A stretch of 61,443 nucleotides of DNA, taken from contig JAADHI010000012.1 of NCBI GenBank assembly GCA_013151935.1, positions 1 to 61,443 on the forward strand, in the 5' to 3' direction. The translations under genes and the position numbers were made by a program. The notes below the pieces were generated by a model. That model was not told where the DNA came from, searched no databases, and saw only the letters and a list, made by a program, of their open reading frames with translations. Below are positions 38,656 to 47,359 of this stretch, in pieces. The stretch's first letter is position 1. Each line of letters begins with the position of its first letter. The stretch comes from Candidatus Manganitrophaceae bacterium (lineage in GTDB: Bacteria; Nitrospirota; Nitrospiria; SBBL01; JAADHI01).

Positions 38656-39865
38656 TCGTAATCACTTTGTAGCGCTCCCCCGTGAGGACATTTAAAGTTG
38701 CCTGTGTGCCCACAATTTGACTCGCAGGTGTCACCAAGGGCGGATAACCAAAGTCCTCACGCACCCGTGGAACTTCATCAAGCACATCCTGCATGCGGTG
38801 CAAGGCCTGTTGCTCCGCAAGCTGACTCGCAAGATTAGAAGTCATCCCCCCAGGAATTTGATAAATCAGCACCCTGGGATCAACTCCGGTGTAGTCAGAC
38901 TCAAAAGCACTGTATTTCAAGCGCGTCTCCTTAAAAAAATCCGCAATCTCGGCGAGCAGCAGCATATCAAACTTGGGGTCACGTTCACTGCCTTCCAAAA
39001 TCCGTGCAATGGTCTCAACGGGAGGTTGAGACGTCCCGGAAGCCATGGACGAAATCGCCGTATCAATGGCATCCACACCCGCTTCAATGGCTTTCACATA
39101 GCATGCAACCGCCATGGCACTGGTATCATGTGTATGTAAATGAATAGGGACACTAATCTCTTCCTTTAATTTACTAATCAGGTCAAATGCATCATAAGGC
39201 GCCAAAAGTCCTGCCATATCTTTCACACAAATCGAATCAGAACCCATATCCTCCAAACGTTTCGCCAATTCGACAAAAAGATCATTGTTGTGAAAACGAC
39301 TTACGGTATAACAAAATGTCCCCTGTACTTTTCCACCATATTTCATCGCTGCTCGAAAAGAGGTTTTTAGATTCCTCAAATCATTCAATGCATCAAAAAT
39401 ACGAAAAACATCTATCCCATTAACCACAGCACGGTCAATAAAACGCTCAACCACATCATCTGCATAATGACGATAACCCACCAGATTCTGGCCGCGCAAC
39501 AACATTTGAAAGGGCGTATTGGGCATCACCTTTTTCAATTCACGTAGTCGTTCCCAGGGGTCTTCTCGCAAATATCGTATCGCCGCATCAAAAGTCGCAC
39601 CACCCCACATTTCAATAAAGGAGTAGCCAGCCCGATCAATTTTTTCAGCAATGGGCAACATATCTTCAAGCTTTAAACGTGTGGCAAGATGCGATTGATG
39701 ACCATCTCGGAGCGTGGTGTCCATAAACTGAACCGGTGATTGTAAGGGCTTCAAACCTACTTTTTTACTTGAATATGCCACACGACCTCCCCTAAATAAC
39801 ATTGTTTCACTGCTTTTACTTCTATTTCTATTCTCGTCTCGAATGGGCAGCGATCGCTGCGGCAA
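38639..39865 (-). CDS. pycB: Pyruvate carboxylase subunit B/OadA-type carboxyltransferase domain (N-terminal part)
   Basis: FMDTTLRDGHQSHLATRL, EMWGGATFDAAIRYL, LRGQNLVGYRHYADDVVERF, PIHLHTHDTSAMAVACY; downstream of a biotin carboxylase, no OadB-like membrane subunit seen nearby. Confidence 0.85.
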   Translation of the reverse strand: MPQRSLPIRDENRNRSKSSETMLFRGGRVAYSSKKVGLKPLQSPVQFMDTTLRDGHQSHLATRLKLEDMLPIAEKIDRAGYSFIEMWGGATFDAAIRYLREDPWERLRELKKVMPNTPFQMLLRGQNLVGYRHYADDVVERFIDRAVVNGIDVFRIFDALNDLRNLKTSFRAAMKYGGKVQGTFCYTVSRFHNNDLFVELAKRLEDMGSDSICVKDMAGLLAPYDAFDLISKLKEEISVPIHLHTHDTSAMAVACYVKAIEAGVDAIDTAISSMASGTSQPPVETIARILEGSERDPKFDMLLLAEIADFFKETRLKYSAFESDYTGVDPRVLIYQIPGGMTSNLASQLAEQQALHRMQDVLDEVPRVREDFGYPPLVTPASQIVGTQATLNVLTGERYKVITSETSN

Positions 39866-41273
39866 TCGCGATGACCCGGTCCATCTCGTTCACAGGGGTT
39901 GCAACATTCAGCTTATGCAAATGCGTCTCGATATAGCTCGTATCAAAAGCCCCACTTTGAAAATCAGGATCTTCCATGACCTGCTTTAAAAAAGGAATCG
40001 TCGTTTTGACACCACGAATCACAAATTCATCCAGGGCACGGCTCATGCGTTGAACCGCCCCATTCCAGGTTTTTGCACGCACGATCAATTTTGCCAGAAG
40101 TGGATCATAATAGGGCGGGACGATATAACCCTTGTACACGTTGCTATCAACACGAACCCCGATGCCTCCAGGCGAATAATGGGCCGTAATCTCACCCGGT
40201 GTCGGCATGAAATTCGTTTTGGGATCTTCCGCATTGATACGACACTCAATGGCATAACCCCGCAAAAAAACATCTTCCTGGCGATCAGGAACAGACTGCC
40301 CCGCAGCAATGCGAATCATCTCTTTGACAATATCAATCCCCGTCACTTCCTCTGTTACCGTGTGCTCAACCTGAACCCGTGTATTCATCTCTAAAAAGTA
40401 AAAATTTTTATCAACATCCACTAAAAACTCAACGGTGCCCGCACTCACGTAATTCACAGAACGCGCGGCAGTAATCGCCACTTGGCCCATTTCCTCTCGA
40501 AGCCCTTCATCCAACATGAGCGAGGGGGCAATTTCGATCAATTTTTGATGCCGTCTCTGTATCGAACAATCCCGTTCTCCCAAATGAAGCATGTTCCCGT
40601 GTTGATCCGCCAAAATCTGAATTTCAATATGATGCGGTGCAAGAATGTTTTTTTCGACATAAACGGTGTCATTGCCAAAAGCGGCCTTGGCTTCAGACTG
40701 CGTTACACTAAAAAGCCGCAGTAACTCCGCACGATCATGACAGACACGAATCCCTTTTCCGCCGCCACCCGCAGACGCTTTCAGCATCACGGGATATCCA
40801 ATCTCATCGGCATACTCCGCAGCGTGTTGTGCAGACACCAGTGGATCAGTCAAACCCGGCACAACAGGCACACCGGCTTCAATCATCTTCCGTCGTGCGG
40901 AAATTTTATCCCCCATCGTGCGAATCACACTCGCGGGTGGCCCGATAAAGGTAATCCCATTTGCTTCACAGGCTTCGGCAAATTCCGCATTTTCGGCCAA
41001 AAAACCGTAACCGGGGTGAATCGCATCAACCCCTTTTTGTTTCGCCAAATCGATAATGCGATAAATACTCAGATACCCTTCAATGGGCCCAGGCTCCACC
41101 AAATAAGCCTCATCTGCGTAACGCACGTGTAATGAAGCGGCATCTACCTCAGAATGAATCGCAACGGTTGCAACCGACAATTCTTTACACGCACGAATAA
41201 TTCGGAGGGCGATCTCTCCACGGTTCGCAATCAATACCTTTTTAAACATTTTTTTCATCCACTTTGAAACCAC
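39828..41273 (-). CDS. pycA: Biotin carboxylase / pyruvate carboxylase subunit A
   Basis: KVLIANRGEIALRIIRACKEL, KASAGGGGKGIRV, ERDCSIQRRHQKLIEIAPS, FYFLEMNTRVQVEHTVTEEVTGIDIVKEMI. Confidence 0.93.
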   Translation of the reverse strand: MVSKWMKKMFKKVLIANRGEIALRIIRACKELSVATVAIHSEVDAASLHVRYADEAYLVEPGPIEGYLSIYRIIDLAKQKGVDAIHPGYGFLAENAEFAEACEANGITFIGPPASVIRTMGDKISARRKMIEAGVPVVPGLTDPLVSAQHAAEYADEIGYPVMLKASAGGGGKGIRVCHDRAELLRLFSVTQSEAKAAFGNDTVYVEKNILAPHHIEIQILADQHGNMLHLGERDCSIQRRHQKLIEIAPSLMLDEGLREEMGQVAITAARSVNYVSAGTVEFLVDVDKNFYFLEMNTRVQVEHTVTEEVTGIDIVKEMIRIAAGQSVPDRQEDVFLRGYAIECRINAEDPKTNFMPTPGEITAHYSPGGIGVRVDSNVYKGYIVPPYYDPLLAKLIVRAKTWNGAVQRMSRALDEFVIRGVKTTIPFLKQVMEDPDFQSGAFDTSYIETHLHKLNVATPVNEMDRVIAIAAAIAAHSRRE

Positions 41274-41280
41274 GCCTCAT

Positions 41281-43275
41281 TCACTGTGTAAACTTGCCTT
41301 GATCGACTTGAATAAAAAAAGGCTCTTTAATGAATTCTCCTTCAAGTATTTCATAAATAAACCCGGAAGCCCCTGGAAAATCAACCGTCTCTGCAATCGC
41401 AGTCTTCACCTTCGCCGAGGTCAAGGCTCCCCTTCTCATTGCCGCAAGAATCAAGCGTGTCGCATCATAGGTTTGGGCCGCAAATATATCGGGCTCTTCA
41501 TTGAAACGTGCACGATAGCGTGTCACAAAGGTCTCGATCACAGGATCAGTGCTTCCTTTAAAAAAACCATCTGCAAAAACAACCCCATCGGCATAAGAAC
41601 CCGTCAGTTTTAAAAACTCCTCAGACTTCCAACTGTTTGTCCCGAGTATAGCGACAGTGTTAAATTCATGGAATAGGAGTTGCGGGATAATTAAACCCGC
41701 CCGTACCGCGTCTGCAGGCAAAAAAATCGCTTCAAACCCCGGCGTGTAAAACTCTTCAACCTTTCCGTCTTCCGCTTCGATTTCTTCGATAAAACCATCT
41801 TGCGCTAAATCTGCCTTTTTCAAACGCAGAATAGTTCTCGAAAAATCAGTATCGTCTAAAGGGTAGCGTTCGGTCAAAACGACCTCCCCGCCCAGCTTTT
41901 CAACCCCTTCCGAAAAACAATCCACCCAACGTCGCCCCAACTGCTCGTCAGGAAAAAGTACAGCAATACGTTCCACCTCAAGCTCCAATACAGCATATTC
42001 GGCAATGGCATTGCACAAAAATCGATTGGTCACCGCATTTCGAAACACCGTATTTCCCAAAGAAAAAAGACGACGGGATGTCGCCCCCGGCGTAATTAGG
42101 GCCATATCTTTTTTCTCAAGCACTGCCGCCACGCGATTGACTTCTTTACTCAAAAGGGGCCCAAGCACTGCAATCGGATGATATTCGTCCAACCAGCTTT
42201 CCAAGGTCATCCGCAAACGAGACGGATCTTCCTCGGCATTTCTGACCACAAGCCCAACAGACGCCCCGGGTAATTCCTCCTTAAAAAGCTGAACCGCAAG
42301 TTCTGCCCCGGATAAAGCCTTGTTTCCAAATGAAACCAGTGGCCCAGACAAAGGCAAAATGACAGCAAGCAGGTAGCGACTCGCCTTGACTTTGTGCTTA
42401 ATCTGAGCGAGTCGTTGACGTACCTGCACAAGAGAACGGTGCCGAGGAAATTCCAGAATAAATTGAAGGACCATCTGCTCCTCGTGATAATAGTCCCCCT
42501 TTGCATCGTAAAGAACCATCAAGCGCATCATGGCCTCATCGGCGGGAAACATTCCGCCAAAGGACTTCACAAGGGTCAATAAGTCACGCGTATTCAAGCG
42601 CTCTCGGACAAGCTGAATAATTTCTTCCTCAACCAAAATAGGGGTCACAAATTTGGAGTGCATTGCCCTTTTTTTCATCAAAACATGCAAGGCTTCCAAA
42701 TTTTTTTTTCGAGCACCATAAGTCCGAATCAGATGCGCAAAGACCCTGTGTTTGTCTGGGGCATCATCTGAGACACCATCCCAAAGCGCCACGATTTCTT
42801 TTAAACGACCTGAGTCGAAATAAAAAATGCTCAAACGCAGTTGTACAGCGCTTATACGTGGCTCCTCTGGGAAAAGACCCACAAAAGTTTTGAGCAATTC
42901 ACTGGCCCTATTGGTTTCGCCCTTAGAGCGATAAATTTCACTGAGCAAAAGATAAACATCAGGAAGCAGGGGACTCGTACTATAGTCGAGTAAAAAAGTT
43001 TCGAGGGATGATCCTGCGATTTCCCCATTGCCCTGATCAAAATAGGCTTTCGCCTGACTGAAGAGGTTTTTTTCCGCGAAGGACGACACATTAAATAACT
43101 CCGCTGAAACATCAATATTTGGATTATTTTTTTTTGAGAGAATGTCGATAGCATTGGACGAAACCGAGGGCAGTGCACTGCCACGGGGCAAACCATCTTG
43201 GGCAAAAATCTGCCCAGAAAAAGGGGACACAAAAAGTGATGACCACAAAAAAACGCTCAAATAAATCTGTTTCAA
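41281..43275 (-). CDS. TPR-containing periplasmic-binding-protein-fold (LpoA/LivJ-like) exported protein
   Basis: Signal peptide; TPR-like N-half; LAVILPLSGPLVSFGNKALSGAELAVQLFKEE, IAVLGPLLSKEVNRVAAVLEKKDMALITPGATS, AAQTYDATRLILAAM. No permease neighbours. Confidence 0.75.
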   Translation of the reverse strand: MKQIYLSVFLWSSLFVSPFSGQIFAQDGLPRGSALPSVSSNAIDILSKKNNPNIDVSAELFNVSSFAEKNLFSQAKAYFDQGNGEIAGSSLETFLLDYSTSPLLPDVYLLLSEIYRSKGETNRASELLKTFVGLFPEEPRISAVQLRLSIFYFDSGRLKEIVALWDGVSDDAPDKHRVFAHLIRTYGARKKNLEALHVLMKKRAMHSKFVTPILVEEEIIQLVRERLNTRDLLTLVKSFGGMFPADEAMMRLMVLYDAKGDYYHEEQMVLQFILEFPRHRSLVQVRQRLAQIKHKVKASRYLLAVILPLSGPLVSFGNKALSGAELAVQLFKEELPGASVGLVVRNAEEDPSRLRMTLESWLDEYHPIAVLGPLLSKEVNRVAAVLEKKDMALITPGATSRRLFSLGNTVFRNAVTNRFLCNAIAEYAVLELEVERIAVLFPDEQLGRRWVDCFSEGVEKLGGEVVLTERYPLDDTDFSRTILRLKKADLAQDGFIEEIEAEDGKVEEFYTPGFEAIFLPADAVRAGLIIPQLLFHEFNTVAILGTNSWKSEEFLKLTGSYADGVVFADGFFKGSTDPVIETFVTRYRARFNEEPDIFAAQTYDATRLILAAMRRGALTSAKVKTAIAETVDFPGASGFIYEILEGEFIKEPFFIQVDQGKFTQ

Positions 43276-43617
43276 AATCCGATATCCGTATAGATAGTAT
43301 TGACGTCATTAAGAAAAATCGAAGTGAAGGATTTCTTTTCTGGCAACAATTTTCAGCGAAAAAAGAGCGGGGGAAACCTTAAAATCCGATTCTATAAAAT
43401 AGCGTTGATCATAGAAGAACTTGGGAATCATGTCAAGAAATGAACCCGCGACAGCACCTCGGACTCCCTGATAAAAAAGGGATTTTTATCACAAACCTTG
43501 AAATACAGCTTGTCCAAAAACACACTTTCCTGTATAAAACGGACGACTGAAAACCCAGCATTTGCTTGCTTTCAATAAAACATAAAATGCAGTCTTCTGT
43601 GACGGAAAGTAGATCCT

Positions 43618-44538
43618 GTGATTTCAAAATATATAATTACCTGCCTCGGCCCAGACATCCCCGAAAAACTTCTCGAGCGCATCACATCGCATTTGAAACA
43701 AAAAAAAATAGCACTTGGAACCATTAAAACCCTCGCAGAAAAAAGTCTCTCTTGTATCGAAATTCCGACAGAACATCATTCGGACATCGACACGCGCCTG
43801 CTGACACAAGAACTCCTTGAGATTTCAAATCCCTTTTCGGTTGACGTCTTTATTCAAGCCGACACCCCAACACGTCGTGATAAACGTTTGATCGTTTTGG
43901 ATATGGACTCCACACTGATTCAAGTGGAAGTCATTGACGAGCTGGCAAAAGCAGTGGGAATCGGAGACGCGGTGGCTAAAATCACCCACCGTGCAATGAA
44001 TGGAGAACTCAACTTCAACGAATCTTTAATCGAACGGGTGGGACTTTTAAAGGGTCTTCCCGTGGAAGTCCTCGAAAGCGTTTACCAAGGACTGCCCTTT
44101 ACCCTGGGGGCAAAACCCCTGCTCGCAATCTTAAAAAAACGAGGCTACAGAACAGGGGTAATTTCCGGGGGCTTTGATTATTTCACATCCAAAATCAAAT
44201 CAGTGCTGAAGCTCGACTACGCCTACTCAAACCGTTTGGCGGTGGCATCAGGACAACTCACAGGCCACGTGATTGGCGAAATCGTTAATGGCGATAAAAA
44301 AGCGGCTTTTATGGAAAAGGTCGCAAAAGAAGAAGGCATCCCGCTTGAACAAGTCATCGCCATTGGTGATGGAGCAAACGATCTGCCCATGATTAACAAA
44401 GCTGGGCTGGGAATCGCATTTAATGCCAAACCAGCCGTTCGTGCAGCCGCACGCCACAGCATTACCCAAAAGAGTCTGCTCACCGTACTCTACCTACTCG
44501 GATTTTCTGAAGAAGAAATAGACCCCCTCTCGGCCTGA
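43618..44538 (+). CDS. serB: Phosphoserine phosphatase SerB with N-terminal ACT-like region
   Basis: LIVLDMDSTLIQVEVIDELAKAVGIGDAV, VISGGFDYF, AIGDGANDLPMINKAGLGIAFNAKPAVR; GTG start. Confidence 0.95.
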   Translation: MISKYIITCLGPDIPEKLLERITSHLKQKKIALGTIKTLAEKSLSCIEIPTEHHSDIDTRLLTQELLEISNPFSVDVFIQADTPTRRDKRLIVLDMDSTLIQVEVIDELAKAVGIGDAVAKITHRAMNGELNFNESLIERVGLLKGLPVEVLESVYQGLPFTLGAKPLLAILKKRGYRTGVISGGFDYFTSKIKSVLKLDYAYSNRLAVASGQLTGHVIGEIVNGDKKAAFMEKVAKEEGIPLEQVIAIGDGANDLPMINKAGLGIAFNAKPAVRAAARHSITQKSLLTVLYLLGFSEEEIDPLSA

Positions 44539-44693
44539 GCAAGCTTAAAAACACCTTAGTTCTAGCACACCCTCCCATCCTCAGTAAAAAGATCTATAAT
44601 TATCTGAAGGGAGTGCTCCGTCCGAAATCTAGATCTAGAAACCTGTCGGACTTAGGATTAATCCCAAAAACCCTCAATTTAGAAGTGGATATT

Positions 44694-46505
44694 ATGATCG
44701 GGAAAACCCTTTCTGGAAAATACGAAATTAAACGTGAAGTGGGCCGAGGGGGCATGGGGGTTATTTATGAGGCCTTACACACCGCACTGAATCGTACCGT
44801 AGCGATCAAAGTCCTGCACGCGCAATTTACACAAGATATCGGATTTTTAGATCGTTTTAAACGTGAAGCCCGTGCAATGGCACGACTCGACCACAAAAAC
44901 ATCATTCGTGTTTTCGACGTCCTGGAAGATGAAGGGACCCATTTCATCATTATGGAATATTTCAGGGGACAAAACCTGCATCAGGTCTTGAAAAAAAGGA
45001 GGACACTGCCACAACGCGGCGTGCTCTCCATTGCTTACCAAGTTTCCAAAGCGCTTTCTTATGCGCACGATAAGGGCGTGATTCACCGAGATATCAAACC
45101 CGCCAACATCATTATCGGCAAAAATGGCACCGCTAAAATCGCCGATTTTGGCATCGCAGCAACAACAGACGAAAGCTCCCTCACGGCTGCGAATCATATC
45201 ATCGGCACCCCCGAATACATGTCCCTAGAACAGTCTCGTGGTGAACCCTTAGATGGCCGAAGTGATTTGTATGCCCTGGGCATGGTCATGTACGAAATGC
45301 TCTGCGGACAGACCTACTATGCAGGCATCGCTGGCTCCGATGTCCTGAAAAAACTGGCATACGACGAGTCAGAATTCCAACTTCATTTCGAGCATTCCGT
45401 GGCGCCCTCGCTCAAAAAACTCGTTGAAGACCTGCTCAAAAAAAAGAGAGAAGATCGTATCGCGAACGCTTCCGCCCTCATCCAACAAATCAAAATGAGT
45501 AAACTAGAACTGAAAACTGAAAAAAAAACCGCTTTACCCAAACAACATTCAAAAACAAGAGCTCAAGAAACCCCGCCATTTTTTACATCAGGAAAAGGGG
45601 CAAAAAAAGAAATTGAGCAACAAGCCACCGTCATCGCCCCCAAACAACAACAGACGCCTCGGGGACAAGACCTGCCCTCCACAAAAAAACGGCCCAAACC
45701 CATTGCGATACTTGCAGTGATCACCCTTATTTTTGCGGTCGTTGCATCCAGCTATCTCACGAATCTCCCACAAACACCCAACACACGACTCGAACGTAAA
45801 ACCCAGCCTAAAAATAAAATCCGACCTTTAGACAAGAAACATGAGCAACAGAGAACAGACTTAGAAAAAACCCCAATCACACAACTCAAAGAAGAACAAG
45901 CACAGATAGAAAAAGAAAACCGTGCACAAAAAAAAGCCGCCTTAAAACTTGCGAAAGTCAAAAAGGAACGTGAACAAGCAATAAAAAAAAGAAAGAGACA
46001 GGAAGCCTTGCTGAAAAGTGAACTGATCAAACTCAGCAAAGAACAAACACGAACAAAACAAGAAGCACTGGCCCTAAACAGAGCAGAACGCAAAAGAAAA
46101 TCCCTTGTAAAAAATGTGCGCACCAACAAAAAAAAATCACTTACGAAACAGAAAAAAACCGTACAGGTGGCAGCACTCACTCCCACAAACACCATTGATT
46201 CTCTCGGTGCAATTTTAAGCCGTTTAACCACAGCTTATGAAAAAAAAGACCTCCGCGCACTCCAAAAAATGACCCAGATGTCAAAAAATCGCACCATTTT
46301 TTTAAGACAGATCTTCAATAATTACAAAACAATTACTGTCTCAGTCACAGACCTCTCCATCGAAACAAATCAAGCAAATGCCACGATCTCCATAATAGAA
46401 CTCCGCACCCATCAAAACAAAAAAACCCTTCCCCCGAATCACTGGAAAGACGCAGAACTTATCATCCCGAAAGACAAAGGCCATTGGAAAAAAGTCCATT
46501 GGTAA
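44694..46505 (+). CDS. Transmembrane Ser/Thr protein kinase with Lys/Glu-rich extracytoplasmic coiled coil and C-terminal domain
   Basis: GRGGMGVIYEALHTALNRTVAIKVL, HRDIKPANIIIGKNGTAKIADFGIA, GTPEYMSLEQSRGEPLDGRSDLYALGMVMYEML; TM PIAILAVITLIFAVVASSYL. ORF track starts at 44613; ATG 44694 preferred. Confidence 0.9.
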   Translation: MIGKTLSGKYEIKREVGRGGMGVIYEALHTALNRTVAIKVLHAQFTQDIGFLDRFKREARAMARLDHKNIIRVFDVLEDEGTHFIIMEYFRGQNLHQVLKKRRTLPQRGVLSIAYQVSKALSYAHDKGVIHRDIKPANIIIGKNGTAKIADFGIAATTDESSLTAANHIIGTPEYMSLEQSRGEPLDGRSDLYALGMVMYEMLCGQTYYAGIAGSDVLKKLAYDESEFQLHFEHSVAPSLKKLVEDLLKKKREDRIANASALIQQIKMSKLELKTEKKTALPKQHSKTRAQETPPFFTSGKGAKKEIEQQATVIAPKQQQTPRGQDLPSTKKRPKPIAILAVITLIFAVVASSYLTNLPQTPNTRLERKTQPKNKIRPLDKKHEQQRTDLEKTPITQLKEEQAQIEKENRAQKKAALKLAKVKKEREQAIKKRKRQEALLKSELIKLSKEQTRTKQEALALNRAERKRKSLVKNVRTNKKKSLTKQKKTVQVAALTPTNTIDSLGAILSRLTTAYEKKDLRALQKMTQMSKNRTIFLRQIFNNYKTITVSVTDLSIETNQANATISIIELRTHQNKKTLPPNHWKDAELIIPKDKGHWKKVHW

Positions 46506-46586
46506 TCAACAAAAAAGCCCTGATCACCTCAAAACATCAGCTGATAAACATTGACAAATTGCAATAAATCGGGATTACTTTACTCT

Positions 46587-47294
46587 ATGAATAGCAAGAT
46601 CTACTCAAAAAAAAGGAACCGTACACATGCCATGCTATTTCTTTTCATCTCTCTGTACGTCTTCTTTTTTCTCCCACTCACACCCATTTTGGCGCAAAAC
46701 ACGACGAAGACAGATCAACGCCCGCCCACGATAAAACACAAACCCTTTCGTTCTGCCCTCAAACTGGGAGATCAACTCATTTTTCAGACACGCATTGACG
46801 ATAATCAAGCCCTTGGCGAGATACACCTCTTTTATCGAACCATCGGAAAAAAAGAGTACACATCCCTTAAAATGGAATCGATCGGTGGTAAAGAATATCT
46901 CACAATTATCCCTCAGCGTTTCGTTGTTTGGCCTGGCATTGAGTACTACATTCAAGCCTCCGATACTGCGGGAAATACTGCGACACAAGGCACTCCAGAC
47001 ACACCTCTTCTCATCAGGCTCAAAGCCCCGCCAGAGGCACGCATAGGGACAAATAAGAAGGTCCATCCACCTATCTTGCCGACAAAAAGTAGCGGTTTTA
47101 GACTCAGCACTCAATCCAGCACAACAAACGAAAAGTATGATAAAAAAAAGCCCTGGTACAAACTTTGGTGGGTTTGGAGCATTGCCATTGGCGTCGTCGC
47201 AGGTGTTGCCGCTGCAAGCGGCGGAGGGAGCGGGGGAAATTCATCAAGTCCACCGACAACAGGCACGGGCACCGTCACAGCGGGCGTTCCATAA
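46587..47294 (+). CDS. Exported Ig/FnIII-like protein with C-terminal TM anchor and Gly/Ser/Thr tail
   Basis: Signal peptide AMLFLFISLYVFFFLPLTPILAQ; IEYYIQASDTAGNTA; KKKPWYKLWWVWSIAIGVVAGVAAASGGGSGGNSSS. Confidence 0.65.
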   Translation: MNSKIYSKKRNRTHAMLFLFISLYVFFFLPLTPILAQNTTKTDQRPPTIKHKPFRSALKLGDQLIFQTRIDDNQALGEIHLFYRTIGKKEYTSLKMESIGGKEYLTIIPQRFVVWPGIEYYIQASDTAGNTATQGTPDTPLLIRLKAPPEARIGTNKKVHPPILPTKSSGFRLSTQSSTTNEKYDKKKPWYKLWWVWSIAIGVVAGVAAASGGGSGGNSSSPPTTGTGTVTAGVP

Positions 47295-47359
47295 AAAATG
47301 TGCCCAACGAATCTGCCCAATGACAGATAAACGATAATAAGAAAAAACAAGGCCTAGCA

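Noticed and set aside
43469-43491. Inverted repeat TGATAAAAA-AGGGA-TTTTTATCA upstream of serB
   Set aside because: Short and A/T-rich, could arise by chance; no clear terminator or operator features.
45752-46231. 159-aa minus-strand ORF rich in F, S, C and V
   Set aside because: Antisense shadow of the Lys/Glu-rich coiled-coil region of the Ser/Thr kinase.
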